Counted from the stretch's first letter, positions 42,893 to 52,475 are shown. The stretch is 64,000 nt of DNA from Solwaraspora sp. WMMD791 (GCF_029581195.1 NZ_CP120737.1:5309001-5373000), one strand, 5' to 3'. Translations and numbers: made by a program. Notes: generated from the sequence alone by a model not told the origin.

Positions 42893-44242
42893 CTACTTCA
42901 GGGTGGCTTGCGCCTGCCGGAAGAACTCGGCGGCGGCGTCAGCCGGGCTGGCCTGGCCGTAGGTGACGCTCTCGGCGACGGTGACCAGGGTGGAGCGCAG
43001 CGGCCCGTGGCCCTGCGGCGGCGGCGCGGGCGCCGGGCCCATCTGCGGGATCAGCTCGTTCTCGAAGGCGACGGTGGCGGTCATGTACGGGTCGTCCAGG
43101 CCGGCCTGGACGGTCTCCCGGTTGTCCAGGTTGGATGGCAGACCCCGGTCGACGCCGAGGATGGCGGCCGCCTCCGGGTCGTTGGCCAGGAAGTCGATGA
43201 TGTCGGCGACGACCTCCGGGTGGTCGGTCGCGCGGGAGCCGGCCCAGTACAGCGACGCCCGCGCCCACTGGCCCTTCGGGTCCCCGGGGTACGCGACGAT
43301 GCCCAGCTCGTTGGTGGTCGACTTGCCCAGCTCGGCGAGCTGGTTGGACCACATGAACGAGGTGGCTCCCTTGCCGGTCACCACCAGCTGGTCGGCGACC
43401 CCGCCCCCGACGGCCTCGTGCACGATGTCGGCCGGCGGGGTGGCGCCCTTGGCCCGGGCGTCGACCCACATCTCGAACCAGGCGACCAGGTCGGCCTCGG
43501 TGAAGGCCAGCTTCGGGCCGTCGTAGAACTCCTTGCCCTGCGAGCGCAGCCACAGCCAGAGCGCCTTGTAGTCGGCGCTGGGGTCCATCGCGCCCCAGTA
43601 GTCGCCGCCGGCCTTCGTGCTCAGCTCGGCCGCCCAGGTGATGAACTGGTCGTACGTCCAACCGGTCTGCGGCTCTTCCATCCCGTACTCGGCGATCTTG
43701 GTCTTGTCGTAGACCAGGGCCGGGGTGTTCTCGCCGGCGGCGACCGCGACCTGCTTGCCGTCGATCTGCCCGTACTGGGTCAGGCTCTCCGGGTGGTTGC
43801 TCAGGTCGATGGCACCGGAGGAGACGTACGGCGTCAGGTCCAGGGTGACGTTGCGGCCGGCGTACTCGGCCAGGCCGTTGTCGTCGATCTGGAAGATGTC
43901 CGGGGCGTTGCCGCCGGCGGAGATCGTGGCCAGCTTGTCGTAGTAGCCGGTGAACGCCTGCCAGGTCGGGTTGATGGTGACGTTCGGGTTCTTCTCCTCG
44001 TACAGGTCGAGGGCCTGTTCGGTGAGTGCGGCGCGGGCCTCACCGCCCCACCAGAAGAACTCGATGGTGACCGGGGCGTCGGGGTCGCTCGATGCCTCGT
44101 CGTCACCGCAGGCGGCGAGGCCGAGGACCAGCGGCACGACGGCGGTGGCGGCGAGGCCGCGCAGCAGGCGGCGTCGACCAAAGGGGGTACGGTGAGCACG
44201 CGTGGCAGGCGTGTTCGCCGTCGGTGATGTTGCGGGGTGCAT
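42893..44242 (-). CDS. Sugar ABC transporter substrate-binding lipoprotein
   Basis: A 449-residue extracellular solute-binding protein (family 1). The N-terminus carries FGRRRLLRGLAATAVVPLVL followed by the lipobox LAAC, so it is lipid-anchored outside the membrane. An Arg-rich leader might also allow Tat export. Typical parts are VTIEFFWWGG, SAGGNAPDIFQIDDNGLAEY, TPALVYDKTKIAEYGMEEP and GSRATDHPEVVADIIDFL. An ATG at 44242 is chosen because AAGGAG lies eight bases upstream; a GTG three codons earlier overlaps that site. It follows the LacI gene by 18 bp and supplies the two downstream permeases with an unidentified sugar. Confidence 0.92.
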   Translation of the reverse strand: MHPATSPTANTPATRAHRTPFGRRRLLRGLAATAVVPLVLGLAACGDDEASSDPDAPVTIEFFWWGGEARAALTEQALDLYEEKNPNVTINPTWQAFTGYYDKLATISAGGNAPDIFQIDDNGLAEYAGRNVTLDLTPYVSSGAIDLSNHPESLTQYGQIDGKQVAVAAGENTPALVYDKTKIAEYGMEEPQTGWTYDQFITWAAELSTKAGGDYWGAMDPSADYKALWLWLRSQGKEFYDGPKLAFTEADLVAWFEMWVDARAKGATPPADIVHEAVGGGVADQLVVTGKGATSFMWSNQLAELGKSTTNELGIVAYPGDPKGQWARASLYWAGSRATDHPEVVADIIDFLANDPEAAAILGVDRGLPSNLDNRETVQAGLDDPYMTATVAFENELIPQMGPAPAPPPQGHGPLRSTLVTVAESVTYGQASPADAAAEFFRQAQATLK

Positions 44243-44260
44243 TGCGCTCACTCCTTGGGG

Positions 44261-45295
44261 TTAGGAGGCGACATCGGCCGGCGCGGCGGCAGCCGCGTCG
44301 CCCGGGTCCGCATGGCGGTGCGGTCCCGGGCCCGTCGAGTCGCGGATGACCAACTCGGTCTGGAGCGTTACCTGGGCGGTGGTGCGACGGTCGTCGCCAT
44401 GCTGGAGCAGCATGTCGACGGCCGCCCGGCCGGCGGCCGCGTTGGGCGTGGCCACCGTCGTCAGTTTGGGCCGGGTGAGCCGGCTCAGCGCGATGTCGTC
44501 GATGCCGACCACGCTGATGTCCCGGGGCACCGCGATCCCGTGTGCGTCGAGCCCTTCGATCAGGCCGATCGCCATCAGGTCGTTGTAGGCCAGGACGGCG
44601 GTGACGTCGGCGCGGCGGACCTGTTCCGCCGCGGCGATGCCGCCGCCCTCGGTGGGTGGGTTGGGGCCGATCACGGTCAACGTGACGTCGGTCGAGCGGA
44701 CCGCGGCGGTGGCGGAGCGACGGATCTCCCGGTTGGTCCACGAGCCGCGCGGCCCGCCGAGCAGGGCGATCCGGCGGTGGCCGAGGCCGATCAGGTGCTC
44801 CACGGCGAGCCGGGCACCCTGGCCGACGTCGATCACCACGTTCGGCAGGCCGGTCACCTGCCGGTTGATCACCACCAGCGGTACGTCCCGGCTGAGCTGC
44901 TCGATCAGGCTGTTGCTCATCCGGGGGCTGCACAGCAGCACTCCGTCGACCTGTTTGGCGAGGGCGTGGACCAGCTCCTCCTCGACCGCCGGGTCCTCAT
45001 TGGTGTCGGTGACGAAGATGTGGTAGTCGCGGTGCCGGGCCTGGCTCTCCGCCGCCTTGATCAGCGGCGGGAAGAACGGGTTGGCGATGTCGGCGACGAT
45101 CAGCCCGATGTTGTGCGTACGGCCGGTGATCAGCGCGCGGGCCGCCCGGTTGGGGCGGTAGCCGAGGTGCTCCGCGCAGGCCAGCACCCGGCTGCGGGTC
45201 TCCGGGTTGACCAGGTGCGGGGCCGAGAACGTGCGGGACACGGTGGAGATGTGCACTCCGCAGGCCCGGGCGACGTCTCGAATGGTGGCTGGCAC
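44261..45295 (-). CDS. LacI family transcriptional regulator
   Basis: A 344-residue LacI/GalR regulator. The N-terminal helix-turn-helix is TIRDVARACGVHISTVSRTF, with the hinge region RPNRAARALITGRTHNIGLI. A periplasmic-binding-protein-like sensor follows (IANPFFPPLIKAAE, VDGVLLCSPR, VLAYNDLMAIGLIEGLDAHG, ISVVGIDDIALSRL). The GTG at 45295 with AAGGA upstream gives the standard start; a TTG at 45376 would add 27 unlike residues. It is the first gene of the transporter operon, hence autoregulated. It probably represses both divergent operons through TGCAAA palindromes at 45382 and 45531. The inducer is probably a uronate or pectin product. Confidence 0.9.
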   Translation of the reverse strand: MPATIRDVARACGVHISTVSRTFSAPHLVNPETRSRVLACAEHLGYRPNRAARALITGRTHNIGLIVADIANPFFPPLIKAAESQARHRDYHIFVTDTNEDPAVEEELVHALAKQVDGVLLCSPRMSNSLIEQLSRDVPLVVINRQVTGLPNVVIDVGQGARLAVEHLIGLGHRRIALLGGPRGSWTNREIRRSATAAVRSTDVTLTVIGPNPPTEGGGIAAAEQVRRADVTAVLAYNDLMAIGLIEGLDAHGIAVPRDISVVGIDDIALSRLTRPKLTTVATPNAAAGRAAVDMLLQHGDDRRTTAQVTLQTELVIRDSTGPGPHRHADPGDAAAAAPADVAS

Positions 45296-45381
45296 GCGGG
45301 GTCCTTGGGGTCGAAGCGGTTCACCGCCCGGGGCGTCGACGGTGACCGGTGTGGCTGGGGTCACGTGGTCCGCCAATTAAT

Positions 45382-45393
45382 GCAAACGGTTGC
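45382..45393. promoter_or_regulatory. LacI-type operator near the lacI promoter
   Basis: GCAAACGGTTGC, within TGCAAACGGTTGCT, closely matches the GalR/LacI consensus TGCAAACGTTTGCA. It lies about 90 bp upstream of the LacI start, next to AT-rich promoter-like DNA. Confidence 0.7.
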
Positions 45394-45530
45394 TCAGGTG
45401 TCAACGGTCTTCGATTGCGGATTTGTTGCGGCCGTGGTCTCGCGGAGTGTTCATAGCCTCGCGTAAGCACATGAATCGGACAGGTTGCCGAGGGGCCATT
45501 GACGAGAGTGTCCGTCTCGTGGCAACTTCT

Positions 45531-45548
45531 GCTGCAAACCTTTGCAGC
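45531..45548. promoter_or_regulatory. LacI-type operator before the uronate operon
   Basis: GCTGCAAACCTTTGCAGC is a perfect palindrome with 8-bp arms around CC, 20 bp upstream of the first gene of the rightward operon. It has the same TGCAAA half-site as the site near lacI, so one LacI protein probably controls both operons. Confidence 0.75.
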
Positions 45549-45568
45549 CAATCCGGAGGCGGAGCAGG

Positions 45569-46897
45569 ATGTCCCCAGAACCCGATCGGCGGCTGCGCTA
45601 CGCGCTCGTCGGCACCGGCGCCCGCGCCGAGATGTTCGTCCGCGCCCTGGTGCTCGACCACCGCGACACCGCCGAACTCGTCGCCTTCGCCGACAGCAAC
45701 CAGGCCCGGATGGACGCGCACAACGCCTGGCTGGAGGAGCTCGGCCGGGACGCCGTGGCGACGTACCCGGCCAGCGAGTTCGTCGCCATGCTCGGCAAGG
45801 AACGGGTCGACGTCGTGCTGGTCACCACCGTCGACCGGGTGCACGACGAGTACATCGTCGCCGCCCTGCACGCCGGCTGCGACGTGATCACCGAGAAGCC
45901 GATGACCGTCGACGTGCCCCGCTGCCAGCGAATCCTCGACGCGGTCGCGCAGACCGGGCGCAGCGTGCAGGTCGCCTTCAACTACCGCTACAACCCGTTG
46001 CACGAACGGGTCCGCCAGGTCCTCGCCGACGGTGAGATCGGCGAGGTCGGCTCGGTGCACTTCGAATGGCTGCTCGACGTGCGCCACGGTGCCGACTACT
46101 TCCGCCGTTGGCACCGCGACAAGGCCAACTCCGGCGGGCTGATGGTGCACAAGGCCAGCCACCACTTCGACCTCGTCAACTGGTGGCTGGACGCGGTCCC
46201 GGTGCAGGTCTACGCGGCCGGCCGGCTGTTCTTCTACGGCGAGTCCGGCCGCCGGCACGGCTACGCCCGCGACTACGACCGGGCGCACGGCGCGGTGGCC
46301 GCCGCCGGTGACCCGTTCGCCCTGCAACTGGCCGCCCACCCCCGGCTGCGGGCGCTCTACCTGGAGGCCGAGGCCGAGGACGGCTACCACCGCGACCAGA
46401 ACGTCTTCGCCCCCGGGGTGACCATCGAGGACGACATGTCGGTGCTGGCCACCTACTCGACCGGGGCCACGATGACGTACCACCTCACCGCGTACGCCCC
46501 CTGGGAGGGCTACCGGGTGATGTTCAACGGCAGCCGGGGTCGGCTCGAGCTGGAGGTGGTGGAGAGCGACTTCGTCAGCCCGTACGCCGCCGGCGAACTC
46601 AAGGGCGCCGCGCTGCACGGCGTCCAGGCGGCCGTCGAGGAGGGCTGGGCCAAGATCACCGTCCGGCCGTTCTGGGAACAGCCCCGGCAGGTGCCGGTCG
46701 CGGGCTACACCCGGACCGGCCACGGCGGGGCCGACGCCAAGATGACCGCCGTGCTCTTCGGCGGTGCGACCGACCCGATGGGCCGGGGCGCCACCGCCCG
46801 CGACGGCGCGCTCGCCCTGCTCACCGGCCTGGCCGCGAACCGGTCCTTCGAGACCGGCCAACCGGTGCGGGTCGCCGACCTGCTCACCGTCGACTGA
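45569..46897 (+). CDS. Gfo/Idh/MocA family oxidoreductase
   Basis: A 442-residue NAD(P)-dependent oxidoreductase. The Rossmann start is RYALVGTGARAEMFVRAL. Family motifs follow: VLVTTVDRVHDEYIVAALHA, the catalytic EKPMTVDVPRCQ and HKASHHFDLVNWWL. The C-terminal half has the open-faced beta-sheet dimerisation domain. Members oxidise or epimerise sugars and inositols. The ATG follows GGAGGCGGAG, next to a LacI-type operator. As the first gene of the uronate operon it probably converts a pectin-derived sugar or its derivative; the substrate is not known. Confidence 0.9.
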   Translation: MSPEPDRRLRYALVGTGARAEMFVRALVLDHRDTAELVAFADSNQARMDAHNAWLEELGRDAVATYPASEFVAMLGKERVDVVLVTTVDRVHDEYIVAALHAGCDVITEKPMTVDVPRCQRILDAVAQTGRSVQVAFNYRYNPLHERVRQVLADGEIGEVGSVHFEWLLDVRHGADYFRRWHRDKANSGGLMVHKASHHFDLVNWWLDAVPVQVYAAGRLFFYGESGRRHGYARDYDRAHGAVAAAGDPFALQLAAHPRLRALYLEAEAEDGYHRDQNVFAPGVTIEDDMSVLATYSTGATMTYHLTAYAPWEGYRVMFNGSRGRLELEVVESDFVSPYAAGELKGAALHGVQAAVEEGWAKITVRPFWEQPRQVPVAGYTRTGHGGADAKMTAVLFGGATDPMGRGATARDGALALLTGLAANRSFETGQPVRVADLLTVD

Positions 46898-46940
46898 CCG
46901 GCGACCTTCCCGACCCCGTACCCGCGAGGAGCCTGCTTCC

Positions 46941-48434
46941 GTGTCCCGTCAACCCGATCCGGCATCCGCGAGCGCCGGCCCGCTTGCCGACCAGCTGTTT
47001 CCGGCCGAACCCACCCAGCGGGCGATCGCCCGCGAGCTGTACGGCTACGCCCGGCACCTGCCGGTCATCTCGCCGCACGGCCACGTCGACCCGGCGATCC
47101 TGGCCGACGACGAGCCGTTCCCGGACCCGGCGCGGCTGCTCGTCGTACCGGACCACTACGTCACCCGGATGCTGCTCAGCCAGGGCATCCCGCCGGGCGA
47201 CCTCGGCGTACCGCTGCGGCCCGGGATCCGGGCCCGGCCACCGGCCGGTGACGGCGACTACGCCGCCGAGACCGACGGGCGGGCCATCTGGCGTCGGCTC
47301 GCCGCCAACTGGCACCTGTTCCGGGGCACCCCGTCGCGGCTGTGGCTGGAGAAGACCTTCGCCGAGGTGTTCGGAGTGACCGTCGGGCTGAGCGCGCAGA
47401 CCGCCGACGAGGTCTACGACACCATCGCGGCACGGCTGGCCGAGCCGGCGTACCGGCCCCGGGCCCTGTTCGAGCGCTTCAACATCGAGGTGCTGGCCAC
47501 CACCGAGTCGCCCCTGGACGACCTCGGCCGGCACGCCAAGCTCGCCGCCGACGGCTGGGGTGGCCCCGGTGGTCGGGTGATCACCACGTTCCGGCCGGAC
47601 AACGTCGTGGACTTCGAGTTCGACGGCTGGGTCGACAACGTCGCCGCCCTCGGGGTGATCACCGGGGCGGACACCGGGACGTACGCCGGCTACCTCGACG
47701 CGCTGCGGTCCCGGCGGCAGGCCTTCATCGCCGCCGGCGCGACCAGCTCCGACCACGGCCACCTGACCGCCCTCACCCTGCGGCTGGATCAGCGCGAGGC
47801 CGCCGAACTGTACGACCGGGGGCTACGCGGCGTCGCCACCGCCGAAGACGCCGAGGCGTTCCGGGCACACATGCTGGTCGAGTTCGCCCGGATGTCCATC
47901 GAGGACGGCCTGGTGATGCAGCTGCACCCCGGCTCGGTGCGCAACCACAACAAGTGGCTGTACGCCACCCACGGCCGCGACGTCGGCGGGGACATCCCGC
48001 AGGCCACCGAGTACCTGCACGCGCTGACCGCGCTGCTGGACGCCTACGGCAACGACCCCCGACTGCGGATCGTCGTCTACACCCTCGACGAGTACACCTT
48101 CACCCGGGAGCTGGCCCCGCTCGCCGGCGGGTACGCCGCCCTCTACCTCGGTGCCCCCTGGTGGTTCCTGGACTCCCCGGAGGTGCTGCGTCGGTTCCGG
48201 GAGGCGGTCACCGAGACCGCCGGCTTCTACAACACCGCCGGGTTCGTCGACGACACCCGGGCGTTCTGCTCGATCCCGGCCCGCCACGACGTGGCCCGCC
48301 GGATCGACGCCGGCTTCCTGGCCCGGCTCGTCGCCGAGCACCGGCTCAGCCTCGACGAGGCCGCCGAGACCATCGTCGACCTGGCGTACCGCCTGCCCAA
48401 GCGGGTCTTCAAGATCGGGGAAAAGCTGTCATGA
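46941..48434 (+). CDS. uxaC: Glucuronate isomerase (uronate isomerase)
   Basis: A 497-residue UxaC-type uronate isomerase that converts D-glucuronate to D-fructuronate and D-galacturonate to D-tagaturonate. The metal-binding HxH of the amidohydrolase fold is visible in VISPHGHVDPAIL. Further typical stretches are LFERFNIEVLATTESPLDDL, VVDFEFDGW and MQLHPGSVRNHN. LGAPWWFLDSPEVLRRFREA and FNDDTRAF-like FVDDTRAFCSIPARHD follow. It is cytoplasmic. A GTG with GAGGA upstream is used. The stop overlaps the start of the next gene (ATGA). It is the clearest marker that this operon degrades uronates. Confidence 0.93.
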   Translation: MSRQPDPASASAGPLADQLFPAEPTQRAIARELYGYARHLPVISPHGHVDPAILADDEPFPDPARLLVVPDHYVTRMLLSQGIPPGDLGVPLRPGIRARPPAGDGDYAAETDGRAIWRRLAANWHLFRGTPSRLWLEKTFAEVFGVTVGLSAQTADEVYDTIAARLAEPAYRPRALFERFNIEVLATTESPLDDLGRHAKLAADGWGGPGGRVITTFRPDNVVDFEFDGWVDNVAALGVITGADTGTYAGYLDALRSRRQAFIAAGATSSDHGHLTALTLRLDQREAAELYDRGLRGVATAEDAEAFRAHMLVEFARMSIEDGLVMQLHPGSVRNHNKWLYATHGRDVGGDIPQATEYLHALTALLDAYGNDPRLRIVVYTLDEYTFTRELAPLAGGYAALYLGAPWWFLDSPEVLRRFREAVTETAGFYNTAGFVDDTRAFCSIPARHDVARRIDAGFLARLVAEHRLSLDEAAETIVDLAYRLPKRVFKIGEKLS

Positions 48435-49741
48435 GCGTCACCATCACCGGCGTCGACGTGCACGACGTACGGTTCCCGACCGCCGCCGCCGGCGACGGCT
48501 CCGACGCGATCAACCGGGGCGACTACTCGGCCACCTACGTCGAACTGCGCACCGACGCGCCCGACGGGGTCTTCGGTGCCGGCTTCACCTTCACCAACGG
48601 CCGCGGCAACGAGATCACCTGCGCGGCGGTACGCGCGTTGGCCCACCACGTCACCGGCCGCACCGTCGCCGACATCGTCGCCGAGCCGGTCGCCTTCTGG
48701 CGCTCACTCACCGCCGACGTGCAGCTGCGCTGGCTCGGCCCGGAGAAGGGCGTCATCCACATGGCGTCCGGCGCGCTGGTCAACGCCGTCTGGGACCTGC
48801 GGGCCAAGCTGGAGGGCAAGCCGCTGTGGCGGCTGCTGGCCGAGATGCCGACCGAGGAGCTGGTCGCCAGCATCGACTTCCACCACATCAGCGACGCGAT
48901 CACCCCGGACGAGGCCGCCGCGATCCTGGACAAGGGGCTGGTCGGCCAGGCCGACCGGCTCGCCGAGCTGCAGCGCGACGGGTTCCCGTCGTACACCACC
49001 TCGGTCGGCTGGCTCGGCTACCCCGACGACAAGGTACGGGCGTTGACCCGGGCGGCGTACGCCGACGGCTGGCGGGCGATGAAGATGAAGGTCGGCGGCC
49101 CGATCGACGACGACGTCCGCCGGGCCCGGATCATCCGCGCCGAGATCGGCCCGGACGCGCTGCTGATGATGGACGCCAACCAGGTGTGGGACGTCGACGA
49201 GGCGATCGCCAACATGGCCCGGCTGGTCGAGGTCGACCCGTACTGGATCGAGGAGCCGACGCACGCCGACGACGTGCTCGGCCACGCCCGGATCGCCGCC
49301 GCCGTCACCGAGCTGTCCGACGGGCGCTGCCGGGTCGCCACCGGCGAGGTCGCCGCCAACCGGGTGATCTTCAAGCAGCTGATGCAGGCCGAGGCGATCC
49401 GGGTCTGCCAGATCGACGCGTGTCGCATCGCCGGGGTCAACGAGGTGCTGTCGGTGATCCTGATGGCGGCCAAGTTCGGCGTACCGATCTGCCCGCACGC
49501 CGGCGGCGTCGGCCTCTGCGAGTACGTGCAGCACCTGGCGATCTTCGACTACCTGCGGGTCGGCACCTCGCTGGACGGACGGATGGTCGAGTACGTCGAC
49601 CACCTGCACGAACACTTCGTCGACCCGGTCCGCACCCGGGGCGGCCGGTACCTGGTGCCCGACCAGCCCGGCTACAGCGCCACCATGAAGCCTGCGTCGA
49701 TCGCCGAGTTCTCCTTCCCGGACGGGCCGGTGTGGCGGTGA
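48431..49741 (+). CDS. L-fuconate dehydratase-like sugar-acid dehydratase (enolase superfamily)
   Basis: A 436-residue enolase-superfamily dehydratase that closely resembles L-fuconate dehydratase (FucD). Shared hallmarks: DVRFPTAAAGDGSDAIN, YVELRTDAPDG, QLRWLGPEKGVIHMA and NAVWDLRAKLEGKPLWRL. The catalytic residues are present: Lys in MKMKVGG, Asp in MMDANQVWDV, Glu in WIEEPT and TGEV, and His in CPHAGGVGLCEYVQHL. It dehydrates a sugar acid to its 2-keto-3-deoxy product. Standing between uxaC and a fructuronate-reductase-like gene, it occupies the place of mannonate dehydratase (UxuA), so its true substrate may be a uronate-derived acid or L-fuconate. Confidence 0.88.
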   Translation: MSVTITGVDVHDVRFPTAAAGDGSDAINRGDYSATYVELRTDAPDGVFGAGFTFTNGRGNEITCAAVRALAHHVTGRTVADIVAEPVAFWRSLTADVQLRWLGPEKGVIHMASGALVNAVWDLRAKLEGKPLWRLLAEMPTEELVASIDFHHISDAITPDEAAAILDKGLVGQADRLAELQRDGFPSYTTSVGWLGYPDDKVRALTRAAYADGWRAMKMKVGGPIDDDVRRARIIRAEIGPDALLMMDANQVWDVDEAIANMARLVEVDPYWIEEPTHADDVLGHARIAAAVTELSDGRCRVATGEVAANRVIFKQLMQAEAIRVCQIDACRIAGVNEVLSVILMAAKFGVPICPHAGGVGLCEYVQHLAIFDYLRVGTSLDGRMVEYVDHLHEHFVDPVRTRGGRYLVPDQPGYSATMKPASIAEFSFPDGPVWR

Positions 49742-51267
49742 ACGCGGCGACCCCCACCGACGGCGAGGCCGCCGGACGCGCCGCCGCCAGCGGGCCGCTG
49801 CTCGGCCTGGGCACCCTCGGCCGGGTGCCGGCGGCCAGCCGGCCGCTGGTGCGCCCCGGCGACGTCGCCGCCGGCGTCGTCCACCTCGGACTCGGCGCGT
49901 TCCACCGCGCCCACCAGGCGGTCTACACCGAGCAGGCGATCGCCGCCGCCGGCGGTGACTGGGGCATCGTCGGCGTCGCGCCCCGCAACGTCGACGTGGT
50001 CCGTCGACTCGCCGACCAGGACTGCCTGTTCAGCGTCACCACGCTGTCGGCCGCCGGAGCGCGGACCCGGGTCGTCGGCGCACTCGCCAGGGTCCGGCAC
50101 GCCGCCGGTGACCCGGCGGCGGTGGTGGCGCTGCTGGCCGACCCGGCGATCCGGGTGGTCACGCTGACCGTCACCGAGAAGGCGTACCAGTTGGACCCGG
50201 TCACCGGCCAGCTGCGCCCGGACGAGGCCGTCGCCGCCGACCTGAGCACCGACCGGCCGCCGACGACCGTGCCCGGCCTGCTGATGCGTGGGCTGGCCGC
50301 CCGGGCCGCCGCCGACGCCGGCCCGATCGCCCTGGTCAGCTGCGACAACCTGCCGTCCAACGGCCACCGGCTGCGCGGCCTGGTCCACGAGGCCCTGGCG
50401 TACGCGAAGGTGCCCGACGCGACCACCGACTGGGTGCACGACCACGTCACCTTCCCCGGCACCATGGTCGACCGGATCGTGCCGGCCGCCACCGCACAGA
50501 CCCTGGACACCGCCCGAGCCGCGCTCGGCGTGACCGACCTGGCGGCGATCGCCGGGGAGCCGTACTCGCAGTGGGTGATCGAGGACGACTTTCCCGGCGG
50601 CCGGCCCGCCTGGGACCGGGCCGGGGCGGTGCTGACCGGCGACGCCGGCCCGTGGGAACGGCTCAAGCTGCGCGCCCTCAACGGCGTCCACTCGGCCATC
50701 GCCTACCTGGGGGCGCTGGCCGGGCAGGAGACCATCGCCGAGACGCTGCGGCTGCCCGGCCTGGCCGACGTGCTGCGGCGGATGATCGCCGAGGACGTCG
50801 CGGCGAGCTTCACCCCGCCCGACGGGGTGTCGGTGGTCGGGTACGGCGAATCCGTGCTGGACCGCTTCGCCAACCCGGCGATCCGCCACCGCACCATCCA
50901 GGTGGCGATGGACGGGTCGCAGAAGCTGCCGCAGCGGGTGCTGCACACCATCGCCGACCGGCGGGCGGGCGGGCACTCGGCGTACTGGTCGGCGCTGGTC
51001 GTCGCCGCCTGGATGCGGTTCGTCCAGGGCCGGGCCGACGACGGTGCCGCGCTGCCGCTGGACGACCCGCTGGCCGGGCGGATCCGTGCCGCGCTGGCCG
51101 GCAGCACCGGTACGCCCGCCTCGGTGGTGCCGGCGCTGCTCGGTCTGACCGAGATCTTCCCGCCTGAGCTGGCAGCCGACGAGCAGGTCCGGCGCGACGT
51201 CGTGACCTGGCTGACCGCGCTGGACACCCACGGGGTGGCCGGTACGGTGACCGGCGCGGCAACCTGA
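49738..51267 (+). CDS. Mannitol dehydrogenase family protein, probable fructuronate reductase
   Basis: A 509-residue long-chain polyol dehydrogenase. The NAD-binding domain includes VVHLGLGAFHRAHQAVYTEQ, WGIVGVAPRN and TLTVTEKAYQLD. The catalytic motif K-x4-N-x2-H is found in LKLRALNGVHSAIAYLG. LVSCDNLPSNGHRL and DRIVPAAT are also typical. In this family UxuB reduces D-fructuronate to D-mannonate with NADH. With uxaC upstream, that role is likely; mannitol 2-dehydrogenase is the alternative. The start (GTG 49738) overlaps the upstream stop (GTGA); another GTG two codons earlier is possible. Confidence 0.87.
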   Translation: MNAATPTDGEAAGRAAASGPLLGLGTLGRVPAASRPLVRPGDVAAGVVHLGLGAFHRAHQAVYTEQAIAAAGGDWGIVGVAPRNVDVVRRLADQDCLFSVTTLSAAGARTRVVGALARVRHAAGDPAAVVALLADPAIRVVTLTVTEKAYQLDPVTGQLRPDEAVAADLSTDRPPTTVPGLLMRGLAARAAADAGPIALVSCDNLPSNGHRLRGLVHEALAYAKVPDATTDWVHDHVTFPGTMVDRIVPAATAQTLDTARAALGVTDLAAIAGEPYSQWVIEDDFPGGRPAWDRAGAVLTGDAGPWERLKLRALNGVHSAIAYLGALAGQETIAETLRLPGLADVLRRMIAEDVAASFTPPDGVSVVGYGESVLDRFANPAIRHRTIQVAMDGSQKLPQRVLHTIADRRAGGHSAYWSALVVAAWMRFVQGRADDGAALPLDDPLAGRIRAALAGSTGTPASVVPALLGLTEIFPPELAADEQVRRDVVTWLTALDTHGVAGTVTGAAT

Positions 51268-51287
51268 CCGACCGGAGGTTCCCGAAC

Positions 51288-52475
51288 GTGACGAACACCC
51301 CGCCCCGGGTGGCCCTGATCGGCGCCAACGGCCACGGCCTGTGGCACCGGCGGCAGATCGCCCCGCTGCACGCCGCCGGTGCGGTGCGTCTGGTCGGCCT
51401 GGTCGACGTACGGCCGGTGACGCCGGCACCGGACGCGCCGGTCCCGGCCGGCGTCGAGGTGTCGACCGACCATCGGCGGATGCTGGAGCGGACCAGCCCG
51501 GACGTGGTGGTGATCTGTACGCCGCCGTACACCCATCTGCCGATCGCCCTCGACGCGCTCGCCGCCGGTGCCGACCTGCTGCTGGAGAAGCCGCCGGTGG
51601 TGAATCTCGACGAGCACCGGCGGCTCGCCGAGGCACTGGACCGGCACGGCCGGGTCTGCCAGGTCGGTTTCCAGGCCCTCGGGTCGGCCGCCCTGGCCGA
51701 GCTGACCCGGGCGGCGACCGACGGCCGGCTCGGTACGGTCACCGGCATCTCCACGGTCGCCGCCTGGCAGCGCGACGACGCCTACTACCAGCGGTCGCCG
51801 TGGGCCGGGCGGCGCAGCGTCGACGGCCGGCCGTCGCTGGACGGAGCGCTGGCCAACCCGTTGGCGCACGCCACCATGCAGTGTCTGGCGGTGGCCGGTG
51901 CGGTGGGTGGCGGCCGGCCGGTGCTGGTCGAGCTGGAGCGCTACCGGGTGCGCCCGATCGAGGTCGACGACACCGCGTCGATGCGGATCACGCTGGACTC
52001 CGGGCTGTCGATCGTGGTCGCGGTGACCCTGGCCGGGGAGGACTTCATCGCCGGTGAGGTGCTGGTGCACGGCACGGCCGGCACCGCCGTGCTGGAGTAT
52101 CCGACCGACCGGCTGCGGCTGCCCGGCGAGGCGGCGATGCGGCTGGTACCAGGGCGGACCGGGCTGCTGCAGAATCTGCTGGCACACCGGCGGGACCCGG
52201 CCGGCGTACCGCTGATCGCCCCGTTGGCGCGGACCGCGCCGTTCACCGAGGTGCTGGAAGCCGTGCAGGCCGCGCCGGTGCCCCGGCTGGTCGACGGCGC
52301 GCACGTGGTCGCGTCCGGCGTCGCCGGCGCCGACCGGGTGGTGACGATCAGCGGGATCAACGAGATCGTCCGGCGCAGCGCCGTCGAGCTGTCGCTGTTC
52401 GCCGAGCGTGAGGTGCCCTGGGCGGTACGGCCACAGCGGATCCGACTGGGGCGGGAGGTGACGGCGGGCGGGTGA
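51288..52475 (+). CDS. Gfo/Idh/MocA family oxidoreductase, second copy
   Basis: A 395-residue NAD(P)-dependent oxidoreductase starting at a GTG behind GGAGG. Rossmann motif: VALIGANGHGLWHRRQI. The conserved EKP catalytic motif is LLLEKPPVVNLDEHRRLAEA. The substrate-binding half includes NPLAHATMQCLAVAG and VDDTASMRITLDSG. It is only distantly similar to the other Gfo/Idh/MocA enzyme of this operon and probably acts on a different intermediate. The gene closes the five-gene rightward operon. A 16-bp duplication spans its stop codon. Confidence 0.88.
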   Translation: MTNTPPRVALIGANGHGLWHRRQIAPLHAAGAVRLVGLVDVRPVTPAPDAPVPAGVEVSTDHRRMLERTSPDVVVICTPPYTHLPIALDALAAGADLLLEKPPVVNLDEHRRLAEALDRHGRVCQVGFQALGSAALAELTRAATDGRLGTVTGISTVAAWQRDDAYYQRSPWAGRRSVDGRPSLDGALANPLAHATMQCLAVAGAVGGGRPVLVELERYRVRPIEVDDTASMRITLDSGLSIVVAVTLAGEDFIAGEVLVHGTAGTAVLEYPTDRLRLPGEAAMRLVPGRTGLLQNLLAHRRDPAGVPLIAPLARTAPFTEVLEAVQAAPVPRLVDGAHVVASGVAGADRVVTISGINEIVRRSAVELSLFAEREVPWAVRPQRIRLGREVTAGG

